DNA of 59,396 bases. Source: an uncultured beta proteobacterium (lineage in GTDB: Bacteria > Pseudomonadota > Gammaproteobacteria > Burkholderiales > Burkholderiaceae_C). The stretch spans positions 1 to 59,396 of the forward strand of contig CAIKLM010000163.1 of the NCBI GenBank assembly GCA_903828235.1. The letters are read 5' to 3'. The notes under the pieces are model-generated. The model did not search any database. It saw nothing but the letters and a program-made list of their open reading frames with translations, and had not been told where the DNA came from. Shown one piece after another: positions 19,972 to 31,102 of the stretch (the first letter of the stretch is position 1; each line of letters opens with the position of its first letter). The position numbers and the translations under genes were made by a program.

Positions 19972-20565
19972 GGCCGTTCCCGGAACGCCGTGGAAACCCG
20001 GGTCGGCGGCACGGGCCTCGTGCCGGGCCCCGGGGCCGCGGCCGGCATAGGCCGGCGCCCGCTGCTGGCGGCACTGGCCGGTGCGGTGGCGGGCCTGCCC
20101 CTGGTGGCGCGCGCCGCCGCGGCGCGCCCGGGCGAGCCCGTCGCCTGGCCCACCGTGCGCCTGCTGGACGGCCGCACGCTCGAGGCCGCGCAATGGCAAG
20201 GTCAGGTGGGGGTGGTGGTGTTCTGGTCCACCACCTGCCCGTTCTGCCGCCGCCACAACCAGCACGTCGAGAAGCTGCACCGCGCCGCGCAGGCCGCCGG
20301 CGCGCCGTTGCGCGTACTGGGCGTGGCGCGCGACCGCGACGCCGCCGTCGTGCAGCGCTACGCCCAGGCCCAGGGCTACGGCTTCGCGATCACGCAGGAC
20401 GTGGCCCCGCTGGCCGCCGCGCTGGCGCCGCGCAACCTGATCCCGCTGACCGCCGTGGTCGGCCGCGACGGCCGCCTGGTGCAGGTGCTGCCCGGCGAGA
20501 TGTTCGAGGAGGACGTGATGGAGTTGCTGGACCTGGTCCGCACCGCGCCCAAGGCCCGCTCATGA
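19954..20565 (+). CDS. Exported thioredoxin-fold protein (TlpA/SoxW-like)
   Basis: A protein of up to 203 residues with a twin-Arg/hydrophobic export segment (GRRPLLAALAGAVAGLPL) near residues 33-50 and a thioredoxin fold with the redox motif WSTTCPFC (Cys95, Cys98). The cis-Pro region NLIPLTAVV is present. It probably handles disulfides or haem ligation in the periplasm for the sulfide-oxidising cytochromes nearby. The start is uncertain: ATG 19954 or 19960 would place the RR motif unusually far inside, and GTG codons near 19990 and 20020 are alternatives. It overlaps the next cytochrome gene by ATGA. Confidence 0.82.
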   Translation: MRMYGSGRSRNAVETRVGGTGLVPGPGAAAGIGRRPLLAALAGAVAGLPLVARAAAARPGEPVAWPTVRLLDGRTLEAAQWQGQVGVVVFWSTTCPFCRRHNQHVEKLHRAAQAAGAPLRVLGVARDRDAAVVQRYAQAQGYGFAITQDVAPLAAALAPRNLIPLTAVVGRDGRLVQVLPGEMFEEDVMELLDLVRTAPKARS

Positions 20566-20945
20566 CGCACGCCCGACACCCGGGCACGGCCGGCGCGCTG
20601 GCCGCGGCCACGGCCCTGCTGGGCCTGTGGACGGCCGGCCCGGCCGCCGCGCAGCCCGCGCTGCACAGCTGGCCCGAGGCCGACCTGAAGCTGGGCGCGA
20701 AGCTCATCCAGGAACACGCCTGCACCGCCTGCCACGCGCGCAAGGTGGGCGGCGACGGCTCGGCCATCTACCGGCCCAAGGGCCGCGTCGGCACGCCCGG
20801 CGCGCTGCTGTCGATGGTGGAGATGTGCAGCACCGAGCTGAACCTGGGCCTGTTCCCCGAGGACGTGATGGCGGTCGCGGCCGTGCTGCAGCGCGACCAC
20901 TACCGGTTCCCCCGCTCTGCCGCCCGTCCAGCGGGCAGCCCCTGA
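20562..20945 (+). CDS. Small periplasmic cytochrome c
   Basis: The 127-residue precursor has an Ala/Leu-rich signal peptide cleaved near PAAAQ and one haem c motif, CTACH, after KLIQEHA. A later conserved-looking MCSTELNLGLFPEDV segment could supply the axial Met ligand. It overlaps the thioredoxin-like gene by four bases and precedes the ArsR regulator, so it probably belongs to the sulfide electron-transfer unit. The precise redox partner is not visible. Confidence 0.85.
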   Translation: MTHARHPGTAGALAAATALLGLWTAGPAAAQPALHSWPEADLKLGAKLIQEHACTACHARKVGGDGSAIYRPKGRVGTPGALLSMVEMCSTELNLGLFPEDVMAVAAVLQRDHYRFPRSAARPAGSP

Positions 20946-20967
20946 GCCCGCCCGCAAGGAGCCCGCC

Positions 20968-21348
20968 ATGCCCAGGCACGCCACCGAGCCCGCCAATGAG
21001 TCCGATCCCGTGTTCGACTCCGCAGCCGAGTTGTTCCGGCTGCTGTCCACGCCCATCCGGCTGAAGATCATCAGCGCGCTGTGCGGCCACGAGAAGAACG
21101 TCTCGCAGCTGCTGGCCGAGATCGACACCACGCAGCCCAACATGAGCCAGCACCTGGCCACGCTGCACCGGGCCGGCGTGCTCTCGCGCCGGCGTGATGC
21201 CACGCAGATCTACTACCGCATCGGCAGCGAGCGCGCCGCCACGCTGTGCCGGGCCGTGTGCACGCAGATCGCCACCGAGTTCGACGGCGGCGTCGAGCTG
21301 CCGCCTTCCGAGCGCCTGGCGCCGCTGACGGCCACCGGCCGCGACTGA
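20968..21348 (+). CDS. ArsR-family regulator, candidate persulfide sensor
   Basis: The 126-residue protein has a winged helix-turn-helix (NVSQLLAEIDTTQPNMSQHLATLHRAGVLSRRR, about residues 44-76 in shortened form TQPNMSQHL). It lacks the metal-binding CVC motif of arsenic sensors. Cys39 (ALCGH) and Cys94 or Cys98 in the last helix are placed like the cysteine pair of the SqrR/BigR/YgaV group, which senses persulfide by forming a cross-link. Location beside fccAB and two thiol/haem proteins fits that role. An AGGAG site precedes the ATG. It converges on lemA with only four bases between stops. Confidence 0.88.
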   Translation: MPRHATEPANESDPVFDSAAELFRLLSTPIRLKIISALCGHEKNVSQLLAEIDTTQPNMSQHLATLHRAGVLSRRRDATQIYYRIGSERAATLCRAVCTQIATEFDGGVELPPSERLAPLTATGRD

Positions 21349-21352
21349 CGCG

Positions 21353-21889
21353 CTACACCCGCCCCGCCGGCGCCATGCCGAAGGCGCGCGCCAGCAGCGT
21401 GGTCGGGAACAGCGCGATGGCGGCGTCGTGGGCCTCGGCGGCCTCGTTGAAGCGCTGGCGCGCGTAGGCCAGCTTCGGCTGCGCGCCGGTCCAGGCGGCC
21501 AGCAGCGGCGCGATCTCTTCGTCGGCCCGCAACTCGGGCTGCGGCTCCAGCAAGGCCAGCAGCCGCGAGGCGGCACCGGCCAGCGCCGCCTCGGCCGCCA
21601 GCCACTGCCGCGCCAGCGGGGCGTCCAGCGGGCGCGAGCCCAGCGCCGCCGCGCCCTGCCGCGCCTGCGCGGCGGCGGCCAGGAAGGCGTCGAGGGCGCC
21701 CTGCTCGCCGGCCATGGGGCGGCGCAGCAGCGCCACCAGCGGCTCCACGGCGGCATCGCGCAGCGCCAGCGCATCGGCCAGTCGCCGCCAGGCCGACTCG
21801 ACCTCGGTGCGCAGCCCGAGCAGCCGCCGGTGCGCGCCCACCACCCAGAACGTCAGCAGCGCCCCCAGCGCCAGCGTCAGCCAGCCCAT
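21353..21889 (-). CDS. LemA-family membrane-anchored protein
   Basis: The 178-residue protein has a single N-terminal membrane segment (WLTLALGALLTFWVVGAH) followed by long alpha-helices and the ending IALFPTTLLARAFGM, typical of the LemA family. The usual NLV motif region reads AAVEPLVALLR, so this is a divergent member. LemA proteins are envelope proteins of poorly known function. It starts seven bases after proA and is the last gene of the topB-AEC-proA-lemA run. Confidence 0.8.
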   Translation of the reverse strand: MGWLTLALGALLTFWVVGAHRRLLGLRTEVESAWRRLADALALRDAAVEPLVALLRRPMAGEQGALDAFLAAAAQARQGAAALGSRPLDAPLARQWLAAEAALAGAASRLLALLEPQPELRADEEIAPLLAAWTGAQPKLAYARQRFNEAAEAHDAAIALFPTTLLARAFGMAPAGRV

Positions 21890-21896
21890 GGCCTGC

Positions 21897-23174
21897 TCAG
21901 CCGCGCACCTCGCCCTGCCCCAGCACCACCCACTTCATCGATGTCAGCCCTTCCAGGCCCACGGGCCCGCGGGCGTGGAACTTGTCGGTGCTGATGCCGA
22001 TCTCGGCGCCCAGCCCGTACTCGAAGCCGTCGGCGAAGCGCGTGCTGGCGTTGACCATCACGCTGGCGGAGTCCACCTCGCGCAGGAAGCGCATGGCGTT
22101 GGGGTGGTTCGTGGTGAGGATGGCGTCGGTGTGGTGCGAGCCGTGCGTGTTGACGTGCGCGATGGCCTCGTCGAGCGAGTCCACCACCTTGATGCTGATG
22201 ATGGGCGCCAGGTACTCGGTGGCCCAGTCCTCCTCGGTGGCCGGCCGCACCTTCGGCAGGCCGGCGAGCAGCGCCGCGGCGCGCGGGCAGCAGCGCATCT
22301 CCACGCCCTTGGCCGCGAACACCGCGCCGATGCGCGGCAGGAAGGCCGGCGCCTGCGCTGCGTGCACGAGGAGGCTCTCGGCGGCGTTGCAGGGGCTGTA
22401 CTTCTGCGTCTTGGCGTTGTCGGTCACGCGCAGCGCGAGCTCGAGGTCGACCTCGCCATCGACATAGACATGGCAGTTGCCGTCGAGGTGCTTGATGACG
22501 GGCACGCGGGCCTCGGCGCTGATGCGCTCGATCAGGCCCTTGCCGCCGCGCGGGATGATCACGTCCACGAACTGCGGCATCGCGATCAGCGCGCCCACGG
22601 CGGCGCGGTCGGTGGTGGGCACCAGCTGCACGGCGTCTTCCGGCAGGCCGGCCTCGGCCAGCGCGGCGCGCACGAGCGCCGCCAGCGCGCGGTTGCTGTG
22701 CACGGCCTCGGAGCCGCCGCGCAGGATGCAGGCGTTGCCGCTCTTGATGGCCAGGCTCGCGGCCTCGATGGTGACGTTGGGGCGGCTCTCGTAGATCATG
22801 CCGAACACGCCAAGCGGCACGCGCATCTGCCCGACGCTGATGCCGCTGGGGCGGCGCTTCACGCCGGTGATCTCGCCGATGGGGTCGGGCATGGCCGCGA
22901 TCTGCTCGCAGCCCTCGGCCACCGTGGCCACGACGGCCGGGGTGAGCCTGAGCCGGTCGACCAGGGGCTCGGCCAGGCCGGCGGCACGGGCGGCGGCCAG
23001 GTCCTGCTCGTTGGCCGCGGCCAGCGCCGGGCCGGCCTCGCGAAGCCGGCGCGCCAGCGCGCGCAGCGCGGCGTCCTTGGCCGCGGTGGGCGCGGCCGCC
23101 ATGCACGAGGACGCCGCCCGGGCGGCGGCGCCGAGGGCGCCCATCAGCACGCCGATGTCGTCGATCGCATTCAT
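21897..23174 (-). CDS. proA: Gamma-glutamyl phosphate reductase
   Basis: The 425-residue enzyme reduces gamma-glutamyl phosphate with NADPH to glutamate semialdehyde, the second step of proline synthesis in the cytoplasm. The catalytic Cys262 sits in [10 protein letters not shown]. Other family blocks are [29 protein letters not shown] and [17 protein letters not shown] near the C-terminus. Length is normal. proB, its usual partner, is not in this window. It lies 12 bases behind the AEC transporter gene. Confidence 0.97.
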   Translation of the reverse strand: MNAIDDIGVLMGALGAAARAASSCMAAAPTAAKDAALRALARRLREAGPALAAANEQDLAAARAAGLAEPLVDRLRLTPAVVATVAEGCEQIAAMPDPIGEITGVKRRPSGISVGQMRVPLGVFGMIYESRPNVTIEAASLAIKSGNACILRGGSEAVHSNRALAALVRAALAEAGLPEDAVQLVPTTDRAAVGALIAMPQFVDVIIPRGGKGLIERISAEARVPVIKHLDGNCHVYVDGEVDLELALRVTDNAKTQKYSPCNAAESLLVHAAQAPAFLPRIGAVFAAKGVEMRCCPRAAALLAGLPKVRPATEEDWATEYLAPIISIKVVDSLDEAIAHVNTHGSHHTDAILTTNHPNAMRFLREVDSASVMVNASTRFADGFEYGLGAEIGISTDKFHARGPVGLEGLTSMKWVVLGQGEVRG

Positions 23175-23186
23175 GCCGGCATTGTC

Positions 23187-24203
23187 TCAGCCCGCGACCG
23201 CGGGCAGCAGGCCCAGGGCACCCAGCAGCGCCAGCCACCCCGCCGCCGTGCCCGCGAAGGCCACGGTCGAGACGACGATCGCCGCCGTGGCCTCGGCCTC
23301 CAGCACGCGGTAGCGCTGCGCGAAGATGAGCGCGTTGCTGCCCACGGGCAGCGCCGCGAGCATGACGATCACCGCCAGCGGCAGGCCGTCCAGGCCGAAC
23401 ACGAAGCGCCCGGCCAGCAGCACCAGCGCCGGCGCCACGAGCAGCTTCAGCACCACCAGGCCCAGCGCGCCGCGCCAGTGCGCCTTCAGGCCATAGGCCG
23501 CCAGCGACAGCCCGATGAGCACCAGGCACAGCGGCACCACGGCGCTGGCCAGCAGGGCCAGCACCTCGTCGAGCACGGGGTGCAGGCCCAGGCCGGTGAG
23601 GTTCCAGGCCAGCCCCGCCAGGATGGGCAGCACCACGGGGTGCACCACCATCTGGCGCACCGTCAGGCCCAGCGTGCGCGCCAGGCTGCGGGCACCGCCC
23701 TGGCGGGCCTGCTCGCGCGCCAGGGCCAGTTCGGCCAGCGCGGTGGCCGTGCTCAGCAGCACCAGGGCGTGCAGGCTGACGAGCGCGATGTGCAGCGCCA
23801 GGCCGGCCTCGCCGAACAGCGCCGCGGCCATCGGGATGCCCAGTTGCACCGAGTTGGCGAAGGTCGCCGCCACGGCGCGCGTGGCAGGCGCGGCCGGCAG
23901 CCCGCGCGTTGCCGGCCGTGCCCGCCGCACCGCCACGACCGCGTGCACGGCCAGCAGCAGCAGCGTCATCGGCACGAAGAACGCCGCCAGCAGGGGCACG
24001 GGCAGGCTGGCCAGGTCCAGCCGCACCGTGGTGCGGAACAGCAGCGCCGGCACGAACACCATGAAGGCGACGTCGGACAGCACGCGCGCCGCGGCCACGC
24101 GGTCGACGCCGGCCGAGGCGAGCCAGTTCAGCCGCCCGGCCAGCCAGCCCAGCGCTACCGTGGCCAGGATGGCCAGCAGCTTGAAGGCGATAGCCGTGGT
24201 CAA
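23187..24203 (-). CDS. AEC-family (auxin efflux carrier type) transporter
   Basis: A 338-residue hydrophobic protein with about ten membrane segments. The first half contains FANSVQLGIPMAAALFGEAG and the second half ALPVGSNALIFAQRY, both at the places where AEC carriers have their broken helices (N..N.G and P.G.NA). Bacterial members export or exchange organic acids such as malate or malonate; the substrate here is unknown. It lies 48 bases downstream of topB and 12 upstream of proA. Confidence 0.87.
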   Translation of the reverse strand: MTTAIAFKLLAILATVALGWLAGRLNWLASAGVDRVAAARVLSDVAFMVFVPALLFRTTVRLDLASLPVPLLAAFFVPMTLLLLAVHAVVAVRRARPATRGLPAAPATRAVAATFANSVQLGIPMAAALFGEAGLALHIALVSLHALVLLSTATALAELALAREQARQGGARSLARTLGLTVRQMVVHPVVLPILAGLAWNLTGLGLHPVLDEVLALLASAVVPLCLVLIGLSLAAYGLKAHWRGALGLVVLKLLVAPALVLLAGRFVFGLDGLPLAVIVMLAALPVGSNALIFAQRYRVLEAEATAAIVVSTVAFAGTAAGWLALLGALGLLPAVAG

Positions 24204-24251
24204 GGCGTCATCAGGGCCGCCCCGGCGGCTGTGCGGGCGACCGCTTGGGCA

Positions 24252-26846
<2,595 letters not shown>

Positions 26847-26882
26847 GGTCCTGTCGTGTTCCCGGGCCTGCGGGCGGCTCCC

Positions 26883-26888
26883 TACAAT
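26883..26888 (+). promoter_or_regulatory. -10 box for the SET-domain gene
   Basis: TACAAT stands between the divergent topB and SET genes, 58 bases before the preferred ATG. It follows the CTAnAAT pattern seen before several other genes in the window. The -35 region is not convincing. Confidence 0.4.
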
Positions 26889-26946
26889 GAGCCGCCCCTC
26901 GCGTATGTGCGTACGCGCGCGCACCCGCATGATTTCAATGTACCGA

Positions 26947-27447
26947 ATGAAAAAGACCCCGCAAGCCCGCCCCGCCGCGAAAGCCGCCACCCGCGGCGGC
27001 CGCCGCATCCAGGTGCGCCGCAGCGGCGTGCACGGCAAGGGCGTGTTCGCGCTGCAGCCCATCGCCGCCGGGGAACGCATCATCGAGTACACGGGCGAGA
27101 CGATCACCTGGCCCGAGGCACTGCGCCGCCACCCGCACGACCCCTCGGACCCGCACCACACCTTCTACTTCAGCCTCGATGACGGCAGCCACGTCATCGA
27201 CGCCAAGTTCGGCGGCAACGCCGCGCGCTGGATCAACCACGCCTGCGAGCCCAACTGCAAGGCCGAGGAGACCGACGACGGCCGCGTGTTCATCCACGCG
27301 CTGCGCACGCTGTCGCCGGGCGAGGAGCTGTTCTACGACTACGGCCTCGTCATCGACGAGCGCTACACCCCCAAGCTGAAGAAGCAGTACGAGTGCCGCT
27401 GCGGCAGCCCGCGCTGCCGGCGCACGATGCTGGCGCCCAAGCGCTGA
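26947..27447 (+). CDS. SET-domain protein (putative protein lysine methyltransferase)
   Basis: The 166-residue protein is a minimal SET domain behind a basic N-terminal tail. It has the cofactor-binding segment SGVHGKGVFA, the pseudoknot motif RWINHACEPNC (94-104), the catalytic-region ELFYDYG, and a post-SET cysteine cluster, Cys150, Cys152 and Cys157, which with Cys100 can bind one zinc. These are hallmarks of eukaryote-type histone methyltransferases; bacterial homologues occur sporadically. The ATG at 26947 (MKKTPQARP) is preferred; ATGs at 26929 and 26938 are possible. Substrate is unknown. birA follows 22 bases later. Confidence 0.88.
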   Translation: MKKTPQARPAAKAATRGGRRIQVRRSGVHGKGVFALQPIAAGERIIEYTGETITWPEALRRHPHDPSDPHHTFYFSLDDGSHVIDAKFGGNAARWINHACEPNCKAEETDDGRVFIHALRTLSPGEELFYDYGLVIDERYTPKLKKQYECRCGSPRCRRTMLAPKR

Positions 27448-27469
27448 CGCCGCTCCCGAAGGCCGCTGC

Positions 27470-28426
27470 GTGGACGCGCCCTCGCCACCGCCCGCCGCAC
27501 CGGCGCACCTGCGCTGGGGGGTCGAGGCGCTGCGCGCGCAGCTGCAGCCGGTGCTGCCGGGCCTCGAGATCGAGGTGGTGCCACGGCTGGACAGCACCAA
27601 CACACGCCTGCTCGAGCGGGCCCGGTCGGCCGGCGGCGACCGCGACGCCCCCATCACCGGCCCCGGCGAGTTCGACGCCGGCGCCGGTGCGCCCGCCACG
27701 CCGCTGGGGCGCCGGGCCGCCGACCTGGTGCCCGGCCTGCTGGTGGCCGAGGAGCAGACCGCCGGCCGCGGCCGCCTGGGGCGCGGCTGGAGCAGTGCCC
27801 CGGGGCGGTCGCTGACCTTCTCGCTGGGCCTGCCGATGACGCCGGCGCAGTGGGGCGGCCTGTCGCTGGCGGTGGGCGTGGCGCTGGCCGAGGCCCTGGA
27901 GCCGGATCCCGCCAAGCCCCGGCTGCTGCTTAAGTGGCCCAACGACCTGTGGCTGCGCGACGCCGCGGCCCCGGCTGGCGGGCGCAAGCTCGGCGGCGTG
28001 CTCATCGAGACCGTGGCCGTGGGCCGCCACCGCAAGGTGGTGGTGGGCGTGGGCCTGAACGTGCTGCCCCTGCCGCAGGACGCCGAGCCGGCCCCGGCGC
28101 TGGCCCACGGCTACGCCAGCCTGCACGAGATCGACGCGGCCGCCAGCGCGCCAAAGGCCCTGGCGGCCGTGGCGCTGCCGCTGGCGCGGGCGCTCAGGCG
28201 CTTCGAGCACGATGGCTTCGCGTCCTTCGCGGCCGGCTATGCCGCGCGCGACTTCCTTCAGGGCCGCGCCGTCACCGTGCAGGGCGGCAGCGTCCTCGAG
28301 GGCATCGCCGACGGCGTGGACGCGCAGGGCGCGCTGCGCGTGCGCACCGGCGAGCGGGTGCACCTCGTCGTCAGCGGCGACGCCAGCGTGCGCCTGACGC
28401 CCGGCCCGCCGGGTGTCGCGGCCTGA
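27470..28426 (+). CDS. birA: Biotin--[acetyl-CoA-carboxylase] ligase
   Basis: The 318-residue enzyme activates biotin to biotinyl-AMP and attaches it to the carboxyl carrier protein. Key motifs are DSTNT, the biotin/AMP loop GRGRLGRGW, LKWPNDLWL and GGVLIET, followed by a C-terminal SH3-like domain. There is no N-terminal helix-turn-helix, so it should not regulate biotin genes directly, unlike E. coli BirA. An insertion of about 30 residues with Gly/Ala/Pro lies between DSTNT and the GRGR loop. GTG 27470 is the start; the ribosome binding site (GAAGG) is weak. Confidence 0.92.
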   Translation: MDAPSPPPAAPAHLRWGVEALRAQLQPVLPGLEIEVVPRLDSTNTRLLERARSAGGDRDAPITGPGEFDAGAGAPATPLGRRAADLVPGLLVAEEQTAGRGRLGRGWSSAPGRSLTFSLGLPMTPAQWGGLSLAVGVALAEALEPDPAKPRLLLKWPNDLWLRDAAAPAGGRKLGGVLIETVAVGRHRKVVVGVGLNVLPLPQDAEPAPALAHGYASLHEIDAAASAPKALAAVALPLARALRRFEHDGFASFAAGYAARDFLQGRAVTVQGGSVLEGIADGVDAQGALRVRTGERVHLVVSGDASVRLTPGPPGVAA

Positions 28427-28431
28427 CACCG

Positions 28432-29073
28432 ATGCTGCGCGCCCTGGTCGTGCTGCTGTTGCTGGCCAACGGCCTGTACTTTGCCTGGGCCAGTGGATGG
28501 CTGGGCGCGCCGCCGCGCCACGCCGAGCGCGAGCCGCAGCGGCTGGCCGCGCAGGTGTCGCCCGAGGCCGTGACGGTGGTGCCGCCGAAGAGCGCCAGCG
28601 CCGTGGTGCAGGCCGCGCGCGACGCCGCCCTGGCGTGCCTGGAGACGGCGCCGCTGACGCCAGCCCAGCTGGGCGCCGCCGAGCTTCGCCTCGGCGAGTC
28701 CCTGGTGCCCCCGGATGCCGTGCAGCGCGAGGCCGTCGCCGAGGCAGGCCAGTGGATCGTCTTCGGCGGCCGCTACCCCGACGCCGGCCCCCGCGCCGCG
28801 CGCGAGGACGAGCTGCGCCGCCTGGGCCTGCGCGTCGAGCGGCTGACCAGCCCGCCCGAGCTGGCGCCGGGCTTCGTGCTGTCGCGCCACGACACCCGCG
28901 AGGCCGCCGAGGCCTGGCTGGCCGAGCGGGTGCCGCGCACGCTGCGGGGCGCGCGGGTGGTGTCGCTGCCGGGCCGCGGCGAGGGCACGGTGCTGCGCGT
29001 GCCGCGCGCCGCGCCCGAGCAGGCCGAGAAGCTGGCCGCGGCCGGCTTCAGGCCCTGCGACGCCGCTCGCTGA
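28432..29073 (+). CDS. Membrane-anchored SPOR-domain-like protein
   Basis: The 213-residue protein starts with one membrane segment (ALVVLLLLANGLYFAW), has a variable Pro/Ala linker, and ends in a region with the pattern QWIVFGGRY...LRRLGLRVERL...LSRHDTREAAEAW, which resembles a SPOR peptidoglycan-binding domain. Such proteins bind denuded septal glycan. It begins five bases after birA. In many Burkholderiales a pantothenate kinase gene (coaX) stands between these two; none is seen here. Its last 26 bases overlap the convergent subtilase gene. Confidence 0.75.
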   Translation: MLRALVVLLLLANGLYFAWASGWLGAPPRHAEREPQRLAAQVSPEAVTVVPPKSASAVVQAARDAALACLETAPLTPAQLGAAELRLGESLVPPDAVQREAVAEAGQWIVFGGRYPDAGPRAAREDELRRLGLRVERLTSPPELAPGFVLSRHDTREAAEAWLAERVPRTLRGARVVSLPGRGEGTVLRVPRAAPEQAEKLAAAGFRPCDAAR

Positions 29074-31096
29074 CGCGACCGGCGCCCAGCACCAGCACCG
29101 CCAGCAGCAGGCCGGCCATCCAGCCGGCGGTCACGCCGCCGCCACCACCACCCCCGTCGGCGCCGGAGCCGCCGCCGCCCGACGATCCCCCACCGCCGGG
29201 CGAGCTGGTGCCGCGCACCACGACGGACAGTTCCCCGCTCGTGCTGGCGCTGGCGCTGTCGACCACGGTCAGGCGCACGCGCACCGTGCCCGCACCCGCG
29301 GTGGGCAGCTGGGCCGTAGCGCCGCTGGTGGCGCCGCTGAAGCCGGTGGCGGCGCCGCCGCCGTCGATCAGTTGCCACAGGTAGCTGGCCGGCGTGGCGC
29401 CGCCGCTGCCCGAGACGAACAGCTCCAGCGTCTGGCCGGCCACGGGATCGGCGTTGCGCAGGCCGATGGTGACGCCCGTGCCCGGCGCCGCCAGCGCGGC
29501 CGCGGCCTGCACGGCGGCCCCGGCGTCCAGCATGCCGGCGCCGCAAAGCCCCGTGGTGCAGTAGCACTGGCCGCTGGGGCCGGTGGGCGCGCCGCTGCCG
29601 CACACCGGCACGGGGGTCGGGTCGCCCGGCCCGTTGTCGGCGCCGCTGGTGGGGAAGGGCCGCGCCGTGGTCTTCATCAGCGACACGAGCTCGGTCGGCG
29701 CCAGCGCCGGGTTGCGCGAAGCCATCAGCCCGGCGACCGCCGCCACCAGCGGCGACGAGAAGCTGGTGCCCACCGTGATGTCGTAGCTGGTGGACCAGGC
29801 CGACGCCAGCGGCTGCTGGCTGCCGGTGTTCGTGGCGGCCAGGATGGGGTACAGGCACGGCGTGCCGGGCGCCACGTTGATGCAGTTGCCGCCCGGCGCC
29901 GCGATGCCGATCTCCGGGCCCATGTCCGAGAAGCCTACCTTGCTGCCGATATGGCGCAGCGCCACCACGCCCAGCACGCCGCGGCAGTTGGCCGGCTCGT
30001 TGACTGCGCCGCCCACGCTGTTGCCCGCCGCCGCCACCACCAGCACGCCGCGCGCGGTGATCTCGTCCACCGCCGCCTGGTAGAGCGGGGAGCAGGCGCC
30101 GCTGCCCCCGAGGCTGAGGTTCAGCACGCGGGCCGGGTTCGGGTTGGCCGGCAAGCCGTCCACCGGGATGCCGGCGGCCCAGCGCATGCCCGCGACGATG
30201 TCGTCGTCGGAGCCGTAGCACTTACCCAGCACGCGCACCGGCAGCACGCGCACGCCGGGCGCGGCCCCCGCCATGCCGTTGCCGTCGTCGGTGGCGGCGC
30301 CGACCAGGCTGCTGGTGGCCGTGCCGTGCCAGGAGCTGCCCGACGCCTCGCAGCCGGTGAACGTGCCGCGGCCCGCCTCGGCGGCGCTCACCCAGTCGCC
30401 CGGGTCGCTGGGGTCGGCGTCGCGGCCGTTGCCGTCGTTGGCCACGGTGGCGTTGCTGACGAAGTCGTAGCCCTGCAGCAGCCGCGTCGCGAGGTCGGGG
30501 TGGTCGAAGCGCACGCCGGTGTCCAGCACCGCGACGACGACGCCGGCGCTGCCGCGCGTGCGCGCCCAGGCCGCTTCGATGTCGATGGCCGAGCGCACGC
30601 CGACGGTGGGCGCGCGCAGGTACCACTGGCCGCTGGCGGGGCCGTCCTGCAGCGCGCTGCCGTTGCTGCGGCGCTCGGTGCTGCTGGCGGGGTACAGCGG
30701 GTCGTTGGGTGCCGCCACCAGGCGCTTGCGGCCGTTGGGCTGGGCGTAGGCCACATCGGGGTCGGCGGCGAGCCGGCGCGCCAGCGTGACGGCGTCCACG
30801 CCCTCGGCGCGCAGCACCTGCACGCCGCGGCCCACCGCAGGGCCGGCCTGCAGCGCGCGGCCCAGGCGCAGGCCCAGGCGGTCGGCACGCTGCTGCAGCA
30901 CGCGCTGGGCCTGCGCCGCGGCGACCCGCTCGGCCATGGGGTGCCAGCGCAGCACCTCGGCGCCCGGCTTGAAGCCGACGATGACCTCGGCGGCCGCCGG
31001 CGCCGCCCGGGCCGGCAGCGCGGCCGCGGCCAGCAAAAAGGCCGCCAGGGCGGCGGCCAGTTTCAGGGCGATCGGGGGGGTGGGCGCGGCGCTCAT
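29048..31096 (-). CDS. Secreted S8 subtilisin-like protease with Gly-rich C-terminal anchor
   Basis: The 682-residue precursor has a signal peptide ending near PARAA, a propeptide-like region and a peptidase S8 domain with Asp192 (VAVLDTGVRFDHP), His257 (SSWHGTA), oxyanion Asn359 (AAAGN) and Ser445 (TVGTSFSSP). A beta-rich PKD-like domain follows at about 530-630. The C-terminus is a long Gly/Ser run, a hydrophobic segment (WMAGLLLAVLVLGAG) and a basic ERRRRA end, the layout of GlyGly-CTERM-type sorting tails. ATG 31096 is chosen over one 21 codons upstream because it gives a proper signal peptide and follows a -10 box. Confidence 0.92.
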   Translation of the reverse strand: MSAAPTPPIALKLAAALAAFLLAAAALPARAAPAAAEVIVGFKPGAEVLRWHPMAERVAAAQAQRVLQQRADRLGLRLGRALQAGPAVGRGVQVLRAEGVDAVTLARRLAADPDVAYAQPNGRKRLVAAPNDPLYPASSTERRSNGSALQDGPASGQWYLRAPTVGVRSAIDIEAAWARTRGSAGVVVAVLDTGVRFDHPDLATRLLQGYDFVSNATVANDGNGRDADPSDPGDWVSAAEAGRGTFTGCEASGSSWHGTATSSLVGAATDDGNGMAGAAPGVRVLPVRVLGKCYGSDDDIVAGMRWAAGIPVDGLPANPNPARVLNLSLGGSGACSPLYQAAVDEITARGVLVVAAAGNSVGGAVNEPANCRGVLGVVALRHIGSKVGFSDMGPEIGIAAPGGNCINVAPGTPCLYPILAATNTGSQQPLASAWSTSYDITVGTSFSSPLVAAVAGLMASRNPALAPTELVSLMKTTARPFPTSGADNGPGDPTPVPVCGSGAPTGPSGQCYCTTGLCGAGMLDAGAAVQAAAALAAPGTGVTIGLRNADPVAGQTLELFVSGSGGATPASYLWQLIDGGGAATGFSGATSGATAQLPTAGAGTVRVRLTVVDSASASTSGELSVVVRGTSSPGGGGSSGGGGSGADGGGGGGGVTAGWMAGLLLAVLVLGAGRVSERRRRA

Positions 31097-31102
31097 CGCC
31101 AC

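Noticed and set aside
26847..27161. N-terminal extension of topB by 105 codons
   Set aside because: The extension overlaps the SET gene in antisense, and the conserved start MTKTIIIAEK follows a normal ATG at 26846.
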